Source: an uncultured Porphyromonadaceae bacterium
GTDB taxonomy: Bacteria; Bacteroidota; Bacteroidia; Bacteroidales; Muribaculaceae
NCBI GenBank assembly: GCA_947177595.1
Contig: CAMWUZ010000133.1
Coordinates: forward strand, 1-5,380
Length of the DNA: 5,380 nt
Direction of reading: 5' to 3'
Shown: one piece after another, positions 1 through 5,380 of the stretch
Layout of the letters: every line of letters starts with the position of its first letter
Position numbering within the stretch: the first letter of the stretch is position 1
Made by a program: the position numbers and the translations under genes
Notes under the pieces: model-generated
The model's input: only the letters and a program-made list of their open reading frames with translations
What the model was told of the DNA's origin: nothing
The model's database searches: none

Positions 1-1
1 A

Positions 2-169
2 AATCCGTGGCAATGTTTACTGGATCTCGTTTATAGATTCAAAATTTTCAACAATCATGGTGTATGCAGTTGGGGTCTGCTGCTCATTGATGCTGATGGC
101 AACATAGTTGCTTCAGGATTTGAACGGGCGGATATAGAACCTGCATTGAAAAGACTTTTTCCCGACTGA
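2..169 (+). CDS. C-terminal end of a probable thioredoxin/TlpA-like protein (partial)
   Basis: An open frame runs from the left edge to a TGA at 167-169 and gives 55 residues with no start codon in view, so the gene begins outside the window. The translation contains SWGLLLIDADGNIVASGF and ends in a short helix-like stretch, ADIEPALKRLFPD. A hydrophobic strand followed by ID-x-DG-x-IVA and then a terminal amphipathic helix is the usual C-terminal pattern of TlpA/AhpC-type thioredoxin-fold proteins, which are common in Bacteroidota. The cis-proline normally found just before this strand in thioredoxins is not visible here (SWG occupies that place), and the CxxC active site would lie upstream, outside the window. 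The family call is therefore tentative. The gene converges on the minus-strand operon and shares its terminator, so it is probably functionally unrelated to it. Confidence 0.5.
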   Translation, partial: NPWQCLLDLVYRFKIFNNHGVCSWGLLLIDADGNIVASGFERADIEPALKRLFPD

Positions 170-193
170 TTATAGCACCGCTGATTTATTACA

Positions 194-224
194 AAAAAAG
201 ACTGCGCTCTGCGCAGTCTTTTTT
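194..224. terminator. Bidirectional intrinsic terminator between convergent genes
   Basis: The bases form a perfect inverted repeat: an A-run plus GACTGCGC, a three-base TCT loop, then GCGCAGTC plus a T-run. The GC-rich core is eight base pairs (200-207 with 211-218), extended by six A-T pairs. Read on the plus strand it ends in six T (219-224); read on the minus strand it ends in seven T (complement of 193-199). It lies 25 bases after the plus-strand stop codon and 21 bases after the stop of the minus-strand operon, exactly where a shared terminator is expected. Confidence 0.93.
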
Positions 225-245
225 ATTGGCTTAAACCGGACTTCA

Positions 246-1223
246 TCAATCTCTTGCCATATCTACCAGTGAGAAAGTCGCGTCAATTTCTCTCGGCTCT
301 TTTTTGCCGGAAAGGATATCAAACAGAAAATCTCTTATCGCAGTAGCTTCGAGTTTTGCAGGCGAACCATCGGCATTCACACCCAGATCGTAGGTTTTGA
401 GCAGCTGAGGACCTAATGAGGCGGCTGTCAGCAGGAAATGATTCTGAAACTTATCTGTATCAATCATATCAGCGGCAAGCACTTTTCCTATCACAGTAAA
501 CGAGCGGAGATTTCTCTGCACATCACCTTCCATGAGATTGGAACGCACCTCATCAGTTTCCAGATTCATGGGTATTCTGCCCGAATGTCTATCCTCCTCC
601 ACTCCACGGAAAATAGCACCGAGATCAGAGAGCGACAAATTATAAAGCCTGGTATTAGGTCCTGTTATAGGTTTTTCGATAGTGAACGCAGAGGGAAGCA
701 GCAACTGCACGGTACCGTCAAGAGTAACCCTCGGAGTATTAAAAGTACCTATCACCGAATTATTTATATCAGCCTCCTGAGTAGCAAACACACCACCGAC
801 AACAACACAGTTGTCCAGAGTCACCTCATCGGCATATATACTTCCTGCCACATACGCATTTTGCAGCGACACCGATTTTGCATTTATATCAGAGCAGAAC
901 ACAGGGCGACATCTGCTCACCCTTGCCGTAACAGAACCGGCGGAGCCTACAGACTTCATCATGGTCACCTCTCCTTTGACATCGCCGGAAATATAAAACT
1001 CCTTCTGAGCGAAAACAGCGCCTTGAATTTCTACATCTCCTCCACGCACCTGAATAGTTTGACCGAATACAGCTCCCTCAACAACCGTATTACCATCAAA
1101 AATCACATTACGGGTAAGTTCCGCTATCTTTTGAGGAAGAATGGCACCTCGTACCAGATTATCTTTAAGAATCAGCTCCGTGCTGTCGAAGCGAATCTCA
1201 TTCAGTTCTTTTTTATTATTCAT
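246..1223 (-). CDS. Bactofilin-like beta-helix protein with a C-terminal extension
   Basis: This 325-residue protein is the last gene of the operon. Residues about 38-180 are rich in V, I, G and A and carry a recurring unit: VEGAVFGQTIQV, IQGAVFAQKEFYI, VAGSIYADEVTL, VVGGVFATQEADI. The key glycines at 50, 68, 84 and at 127, 143, 159 are spaced 16-18 residues apart, as expected for rungs of a right-handed beta-helix. The pattern (V-x-G-x-V/I-x-A-x-x-V-x-I) resembles bactofilins, cytoskeletal proteins that polymerise through such a helix and often bind membranes. Residues 87-121, including RCRPVFC, fit the repeat less well and may form a loop-out. Residues about 185-325 are not repetitive and look mixed or helical; bactofilins usually have only short tails, so this extension is unusual. 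There is no signal peptide. The start ATG follows an A-rich leader (AAAGAATAAAGTAAA) 18 bases after the preceding gene. The fold call is fairly safe; true polymer-forming function is inference. Confidence 0.72.
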   Translation of the reverse strand: MNNKKELNEIRFDSTELILKDNLVRGAILPQKIAELTRNVIFDGNTVVEGAVFGQTIQVRGGDVEIQGAVFAQKEFYISGDVKGEVTMMKSVGSAGSVTARVSRCRPVFCSDINAKSVSLQNAYVAGSIYADEVTLDNCVVVGGVFATQEADINNSVIGTFNTPRVTLDGTVQLLLPSAFTIEKPITGPNTRLYNLSLSDLGAIFRGVEEDRHSGRIPMNLETDEVRSNLMEGDVQRNLRSFTVIGKVLAADMIDTDKFQNHFLLTAASLGPQLLKTYDLGVNADGSPAKLEATAIRDFLFDILSGKKEPREIDATFSLVDMARD

Positions 1224-1241
1224 TTTACTTTATTCTTTAGA

Positions 1242-2273
1242 TTATTTACCGGGAGCATCAGTGTTTGACAAATCAAACAACTTTGCCGTCATTTCCGCAA
1301 CCCGTTTATCATGACTACTCTTGGAATCGTTTAGCTCACGAGCAATACTCGTGTTGAAATATTCACCTATGGCACGCACCTCATTTTCACTCAGGCGTCC
1401 ATTCAACAAATCGTTAAGTTTGCCTTCAAGAGAATCGGTATCGATATTTCCCAACAGAGGAGAGCCATAAACCTGTCGGCTCACAGTGCCATCGGCATTA
1501 GTGGTTTCTATGAAGCAGTACGGGCTGGACAGAGTCGCGCCTTTTGCCTCCGGCAGAAGGCATTTGTCAAGCACTCTGTCGGTAGCGTATTGAACGGATA
1601 GATATTTTTTTCCTTTGTCAATCGCCTTCACAGCCTCTTTCTTGGCAAGGTTGGCGGCTATCATCGAGTGAACCCTCGATGTTTCACCGGAGCTCACAGA
1701 TGCTACTGCTATCATATCGCTGCCGCTATTGAGATTTCCGACAGAATTAAGGCTTCTTGTTACATGAAATACCGGCTCGTCAATAGAATAAATTCTATTT
1801 TCAAGCTCATTATTCAAATCGGTGAAAATCTTCGAATAGCGTTCAGCCAGCCTCTGATAGTCCACGCTCATCTGTCTCTTTTTCTCATTGCACTGCCCTG
1901 CGAGTTTGTTCAGTTGCATCAAAAGAGCCTCGGAGCGAGTTTTCAGTTCAGTGATCTGCTGGGAAATATCCGATTTCACAGTTTTGAAAAAACCTGAAAT
2001 AATAGTATCACCTACCTGCCGGGATGTTTCATCTATCGATGCAACGTGTGCAGCCTCGGTAGCCACTACGGAACCGGTGAGAAGATCAACATGATCTTTC
2101 ATCTTATGAACCTCTTCATCAAAAGGATCTGTATCGACATGAACGTCAAAATACACCGTCTCCGTCACCGTACCGCTATAATGCTTACTACCTCCGCTCT
2201 GCGAAGGTCCGTAAGAGACCGAACCGGAATAGTGAACGGTTATATCCTTTGAAAAACGTCTTGTATAACTCAT
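1242..2273 (-). CDS. Coiled-coil protein with N-terminal HYSG motif repeat; paralogue of the upstream gene
   Basis: This 343-residue protein belongs to no family I can name. Residues 11-41 are a Ser/Gly/Tyr-rich, probably beta-stranded segment holding two copies of HYSG(S/T)V, at 14-19 and 31-36, separated by a glycine/serine linker. A strand-like YFDVHVDTD (41-49) follows. Residues about 53-165 are almost wholly helical with heptad-like spacing, including GFF (94-96), an ISQQ/LLMQL stretch (103-121), MSVDYQRLAERY (135-146) and a terminating DEPVF (165-169). Residues 183-270 mix strands and helix (SSGET 194-198, PYCFIE 251-256), and about 280-337 are helical again. Residues 42-169 align without a gap to residues 5-132 of the 307-residue protein upstream, with about 46 of 128 identical by hand count. 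There is no signal peptide, membrane segment or enzymatic motif. The close spacing to both neighbours (20 and 18 bases) suggests co-translation and a shared complex. A heteromeric structural partner role is inference. Confidence 0.88.
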   Translation of the reverse strand: MSYTRRFSKDITVHYSGSVSYGPSQSGGSKHYSGTVTETVYFDVHVDTDPFDEEVHKMKDHVDLLTGSVVATEAAHVASIDETSRQVGDTIISGFFKTVKSDISQQITELKTRSEALLMQLNKLAGQCNEKKRQMSVDYQRLAERYSKIFTDLNNELENRIYSIDEPVFHVTRSLNSVGNLNSGSDMIAVASVSSGETSRVHSMIAANLAKKEAVKAIDKGKKYLSVQYATDRVLDKCLLPEAKGATLSSPYCFIETTNADGTVSRQVYGSPLLGNIDTDSLEGKLNDLLNGRLSENEVRAIGEYFNTSIARELNDSKSSHDKRVAEMTAKLFDLSNTDAPGK

Positions 2274-2293
2274 ATTCTAAAAATTTGAGGTTA

Positions 2294-3217
2294 TTATAAC
2301 GTTTCAAACGATTGCTTGTCAAACAGTTCAAGAATCAGCTTTTGCCGGCGTGAATCAAGATCCGAACCCACCACCATCTGCCGGAAGTAATTAGCCACTT
2401 CCGTATTAACCGAACCGGTATAGTGCCAGCTAAATCCGCCTTCACGCTGAATACCTGACACTCGGGTTTCAACCATAGCCGCGGTCTCCGTACTCATGCT
2501 GATATTTGAAACAAACACCTGTGATTGCACATTTCCGCTTGCATCAAAGTTGCTTTCTGCGATACACACCGGCACTGACAAAATATCAGTACCCTCATTC
2601 ATCGGGCGTTTAAGCAGAATCTTCTCTGTTATAGACTGAAGTTTATTGGAGTTCTCGATAAACCGGTTTATCGAATCCAACGCTTTAGCGGCACGATTTT
2701 TCAGATTAGAGGTGGCTACGGTCTGACTGATTTTAATAGTTTCTCCCTGACCGACCGGCACCACAGATACCAACTGACTGCTTCGGTTTGTGACCTTATC
2801 GGTATCAGTTGTTGCAAAATCTATAACCGGACGATCAAGTTCCGTTACCCTTTGTTTCAGATTGCGGTTTAATCCGTTAAACAGCTTTGTATATCTGGCG
2901 GACAGCATCTGATAGTCACGCTCCATTCGTGAGCGTATTGCAATAAGCTGCTTGCGCTGCTGATTCAAACGCATCAACTGGGCGTCAACTTTGCTCTGCA
3001 AAGTTGCCATTTTCTGAGATATCTGAGAATGAATCAAAGAGTAAAAACCCTGATTCACTTTCTGACATACCCTGTCGGCGCCATCTTTCTGAGCCTTAAT
3101 CACCGCAGCCTGCATACCCACAACAGCTGTTGTGGTAGCATCTACATGATGCTTTACCGAACTGACTTCACGAGCCATTTCAGTAGTGTCAACAAGACAG
3201 TCAAAATGATGTGACAT
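2294..3217 (-). CDS. Coiled-coil protein, shorter paralogue of the downstream gene
   Basis: This 307-residue protein is of unknown function. It begins MSHHFDCLVDTT, which corresponds to residue 42 onwards of the downstream paralogue, so it lacks the N-terminal HYSG segment. Residues 12-127 are predicted helical and coiled-coil-like: GFY (57-59), HSQISQKM (63-70), LMRLNQQRKQL (81-91), MERDYQMLSARYTKLF (98-113), ending in DRPV (128-131). Residues 148-165 (LVSVVPVGQGETIKIS) and 212-235 look like beta strands, with PVC (216-218) matching PYC of the paralogue. A single HYTGSV occurs near the C-terminus (265-270), followed by a helix (about 273-303) that matches the paralogue's C-terminal helix. 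The basic, glutamine-rich helices and lack of signal peptide suggest a cytoplasmic assembly protein. It lies 25 bases after the 695-residue gene and 20 bases before its paralogue, pointing to a tandem duplication within the operon. The ATG follows an A/T-rich leader without a Shine-Dalgarno sequence. Confidence 0.88.
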   Translation of the reverse strand: MSHHFDCLVDTTEMAREVSSVKHHVDATTTAVVGMQAAVIKAQKDGADRVCQKVNQGFYSLIHSQISQKMATLQSKVDAQLMRLNQQRKQLIAIRSRMERDYQMLSARYTKLFNGLNRNLKQRVTELDRPVIDFATTDTDKVTNRSSQLVSVVPVGQGETIKISQTVATSNLKNRAAKALDSINRFIENSNKLQSITEKILLKRPMNEGTDILSVPVCIAESNFDASGNVQSQVFVSNISMSTETAAMVETRVSGIQREGGFSWHYTGSVNTEVANYFRQMVVGSDLDSRRQKLILELFDKQSFETL

Positions 3218-3242
3218 AATCTATTGCTTTAATGATTAAGAA

Positions 3243-5330
3243 TTAAAAGCCGGGTACCGGTGGAATTTCATCTTCACGGGATTCCGAAGATCCGGAGTCC
3301 TCTGATTCCTCTGCGGATTCTTCAGATTCAGATGATTCTGACTCCTCGTAAGTTTCCGGATTTTCTGATTCCTCCGGGTATTCTTCAGAATCCGGAATCT
3401 CCGGAACCTCCGGCACTTCTACTGTATCAATTTCCTCCTCTGTATAGTCGCTCGGAACGGGTTCCTCCGGCTGAGGTGCGCTTTCCGGTTCGTAAGCATC
3501 GACCGGAGCATTAAGACTTTCAAGAGCTTCTCGCACCATTGCAGGCAAATTGATTGCAAAATGCTCCTGAGCTACATCACTGACATGTGGGCGTGGAGGC
3601 AATTCGGAATCCTTTGCCAATTTAGGATTTACTGATGCGAGTGCCTTGCGTCTCTCATCCATAGTTTGAATCTCTGAAGCCGCGACAGCTACCGAGTTGG
3701 AATATCCGTCTCTCAGCTTAGCATCATAGTACTCAACATGTCCGAACCTTGCAGCCTTGACATCAATATCCTCTTTAAGCCGCTCAATATATTCTTCAAA
3801 ATCATTCTGACATTTCTGGAATTCCTGACTCTGTAACTCGAATGCCGCGAGAGAATCTGCGGTATTGTCAACAGTTTCAACAACCGTAGCGTCAAGATTC
3901 CCCTCCGAGTTGTTCATCTGAGCCTCAGTGCGCTGCAATGCAAGCAGATTATTGTAAGCGCTCACATATTCCGTAAGAGTACCTTGCATAAGATTAATCA
4001 GATCTGCACTCTCCGAACGGTTTGAGCGATAGAAAGCGTCTGTATCCTGATGCCACTTATTCAAATAACTGATTTTCTGATCCTTGATATGATTGTATAT
4101 TTTTAGACGCTCTATTCTGTTCTCCTGCATAAGGTTCTGCACCATCGGCGCCACTATCTCCTCATACATCTGGTGAACGCCAAATGGCTGAACAGTCTGA
4201 GATCCATCCTCTGCCACCCAAGTGCCTGAGAGCGGATTATATTTTACTCTGGAGGACATTCTCAACTGGAAGGGTTCATAGCCCTGTACGTTTTCAGTAT
4301 AGTCAAACTGCTCGTTGCGGATACGCTCAATCTCTTCCGCTTCAAGGAACGGCGAATAGTGATTGTAAGGCGATTTCAAAATCTGATACAGTAATCTGTT
4401 TGATTCCAGCACAACCTTATCAACCGACGCAACTTTCATGCGTGCAACAGTCTGAACAGATGAACCGATTGCCTGCATGAGTCCTTTAAGAATCTCTTCA
4501 AACTGGGTTGTTTCGTTTGACAGTGAGCTTTTAAGCTCATTAATTTCCCTGAACCGTTCAACTCCCGGAGCATATATTTCCTTATCAAATACCTCTACAA
4601 CCGGTGCATCTGCAGGCGGATTGGCGGTTGCAAACTGATCGAGCTTGGGAAGATATGGTGAATCATCAAGCACAAGCGGTAGAGATACCGAAGCGGTTTC
4701 CAGATCGTCCATGCAGAAAGCGACTGTTTTGAGTGAACGCTCAAGTGCCCCGAGATAATCATTTTCCTTAACCTCCTGAATCGACAGAGAGTACTCATCT
4801 GTAGAAATAGTCTCGGATTCTTCCGATGTTTCAACCAGAGGTGCCTCTTTCGAGAGGTGATCAAGAGAATGAATAGTTTCAATTAGCAGCGGATTCTGCC
4901 TTGACATTGACAGCGATATCTCGGATTCAGGTACCGAATGGGTAAAATCCACAATAAAACTCTTATTCTGATATTTTACCTGCTCGGCGACGGGCACATA
5001 AGCTACACCGAGTTTATTCACCTTATAATCACGGAATATTTCCGAATGAACTTTCCGGAATTCGTTGATACGCTCATCAACAGCCGCAATATGTTTTTCA
5101 AGATTACTTTTCACAATGAAATAAGGGAATATCAAAAGAAAAAGCCATACCCACGCTTTTGAAAGTTTCTCTTCAAGAGTAGCTTTTTCATTCTCAAGAA
5201 TAGCAATTTCTCCTTCAATCCGTTCCTCTTCCGTTACTATACGTTCAGCTGCCTGACGATAGTAATTAAAAAGAACTTTTGCTTGATCCTGCCATATGTT
5301 GGCAGAATCAGCGAAAATTTTTCCATCCAT
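3243..5330 (-). CDS. Large coiled-coil protein with internal hydrophobic segment and acidic tail
   Basis: This 695-residue protein is the first operon gene in view; I do not recognise a named family. Residues 15-58 form a charged amphipathic helix (EEERIEGEIAILENEK). A 15-residue hydrophobic stretch follows (59-73, AWVWLFLLIFPYFIV), then a second charged helix (74-103). This suggests a coiled-coil hairpin with a membrane-seeking tip, or one short membrane span. Residues 107-145 look stranded (VAYVPVAEQV, SFIVDFT). Residues 160-190 are acidic and probably linker. Residues 255-320 and 385-475 are long helices flanking an aromatic-rich block with VKYNPLSGTWVAEDG (362-376). Further helices span 490-575. 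From about 612 the chain becomes disordered: 31 of residues 621-690 are D or E with one arginine, and Ser-Glu runs dominate. It ends IPPVPGF. There is no N-terminal signal peptide and no NTPase motif. A role as membrane-linked organiser of the downstream proteins is inference. The ATG at 5330 is the first in frame after an A/T-rich leader. Confidence 0.88.
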   Translation of the reverse strand: MDGKIFADSANIWQDQAKVLFNYYRQAAERIVTEEERIEGEIAILENEKATLEEKLSKAWVWLFLLIFPYFIVKSNLEKHIAAVDERINEFRKVHSEIFRDYKVNKLGVAYVPVAEQVKYQNKSFIVDFTHSVPESEISLSMSRQNPLLIETIHSLDHLSKEAPLVETSEESETISTDEYSLSIQEVKENDYLGALERSLKTVAFCMDDLETASVSLPLVLDDSPYLPKLDQFATANPPADAPVVEVFDKEIYAPGVERFREINELKSSLSNETTQFEEILKGLMQAIGSSVQTVARMKVASVDKVVLESNRLLYQILKSPYNHYSPFLEAEEIERIRNEQFDYTENVQGYEPFQLRMSSRVKYNPLSGTWVAEDGSQTVQPFGVHQMYEEIVAPMVQNLMQENRIERLKIYNHIKDQKISYLNKWHQDTDAFYRSNRSESADLINLMQGTLTEYVSAYNNLLALQRTEAQMNNSEGNLDATVVETVDNTADSLAAFELQSQEFQKCQNDFEEYIERLKEDIDVKAARFGHVEYYDAKLRDGYSNSVAVAASEIQTMDERRKALASVNPKLAKDSELPPRPHVSDVAQEHFAINLPAMVREALESLNAPVDAYEPESAPQPEEPVPSDYTEEEIDTVEVPEVPEIPDSEEYPEESENPETYEESESSESEESAEESEDSGSSESREDEIPPVPGF
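3261..3470 (-). repeat. Low-complexity segment encoding the Glu/Ser/Pro-rich acidic tail
   Basis: This stretch encodes residues 621-690 of the 695-residue protein. On the plus strand it is dominated by repeated TCC, TTC and TCCGGA words, reflecting Glu, Ser, Asp and Pro codons. It includes a small VPE-VPE-IPD triplet repeat (residues 639-647) and several Ser-Glu runs. Such tails can change length by slippage between strains and are usually disordered. Confidence 0.75.
5112..5156 (-). other. Codes for the hydrophobic segment of the 695-residue protein
   Basis: Residues 59-73 (AWVWLFLLIFPYFIV) contain no charged residue and include a proline at 69. They are flanked by Lys56 and Lys58 on one side and Lys74 and Lys79 on the other. 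Fifteen residues is short for a standard transmembrane helix, and long charged helices lie on both sides. A monotopic or re-entrant insertion is therefore as plausible as a span. Confidence 0.6.
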
Positions 5331-5380
5331 AGAATTGATTTTTGATAATGATTATTGATTAGTATTTTAAAGCACACTAC
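5331..5380 (-). promoter_or_regulatory. A/T-rich leader upstream of the operon's first visible gene
   Basis: These 50 bases precede the ATG of the 695-residue gene. They are strongly A/T-rich and have no Shine-Dalgarno sequence, as is common in Bacteroidota. Four TGAT words occur on the plus strand at 5336, 5343, 5349 and 5356, giving imperfect seven-base periodicity. I could not find a convincing Bacteroidota -7 box (TAnnTTTG) with a matching -33 element, so the promoter either lies further out or belongs to an upstream gene of the same operon. Confidence 0.3.

Noticed and set aside
2..169. Frameshift in the partial left-edge gene, because another frame is open from 3 to about 113
   Set aside because: The second frame stops at an in-frame TAG and its translation shows no family pattern, while the chosen frame is open from the edge to a stop next to the terminator. 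With so little of the gene visible, a frameshift cannot be supported.
438..1268. Long 276-codon open frame on the plus strand
   Set aside because: It lies antisense to the beta-helix gene. Its translation is rich in His, Ser, Arg and Ile with no recognisable domain, whereas the minus-strand frame gives clear periodic repeats. It is a by-product of that gene's codon pattern.
246..3217. Phage tail-fibre or baseplate genes, suggested by the beta-helix and coiled coils
   Set aside because: No phage hallmark proteins are present, the 695-residue partner has an internal membrane-like segment, and the repeat pattern matches bactofilins better than receptor-binding fibres.
3261..3470. Possible tandem repeat or CRISPR-like array from recurring TCCGGA words
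   Set aside because: Spacing is irregular and the words are codons of the Glu/Ser/Pro-rich tail in an uninterrupted reading frame.
4595..4882. 95-codon minus-strand open frame inside the 695-residue gene
   Set aside because: It lies in another frame of a clearly coding gene, its Arg/Leu/Ser-rich translation lacks any domain, and it has no independent start context.
246..5330. Possible anti-phage defence system
   Set aside because: I found no nuclease, NTPase, TIR, protease, reverse transcriptase, toxin or helix-turn-helix motif in any of the four proteins, and no mobile-element genes nearby. The structural composition fits a scaffold better.

Overview
The window looks like a chromosomal segment from a Bacteroidota member, probably order Bacteroidales. 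Base composition is moderate, roughly mid-40s % G+C by eye. The genes are preceded by A/T-rich leaders with no recognisable Shine-Dalgarno sequence, which is usual in that phylum. The protein tail at the left edge resembles the end of a thioredoxin/TlpA-type protein. The phylum assignment is inference; there is no rRNA or other marker gene here.

Layout. Bases 2-169 (+ strand) hold the 3' end of a gene that starts outside the window. A strong hairpin at 194-224, with an A-tract on one side and a T-tract on the other, separates it from the minus-strand genes and can terminate transcription from both directions. The rest (246-5330) is one tight block of four minus-strand genes separated by only 25, 20 and 18 bases. 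In order of transcription they are: a 695-residue coiled-coil protein with a short internal hydrophobic segment and a very acidic tail (3243-5330); a 307-residue helical protein (2294-3217); a 343-residue paralogue of the latter (1242-2273); and a 325-residue protein with a bactofilin-like beta-helix (246-1223). The block ends at the hairpin. Bases 5331-5380 are A/T-rich leader, so the operon may begin just beyond the window or have more genes upstream.

How the genes may work together. None of the four proteins shows a signal peptide, Walker motif, nuclease, protease or DNA-binding motif that I can recognise. All look structural. A reasonable inference is a cytoplasmic, membrane-linked scaffold: the beta-helix protein as a self-associating element, the paralogous pair as a possible heteromeric coiled-coil partner, and the 695-residue protein as membrane anchor or organiser. 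I do not recognise a named system with this composition. The most notable features are the co-occurrence of a bactofilin-like protein with a diverged coiled-coil pair, a short HY(S/T)G(S/T)V motif that sits at opposite ends of the two paralogues, and the hydrophobic tip within a coiled-coil hairpin of the large protein.
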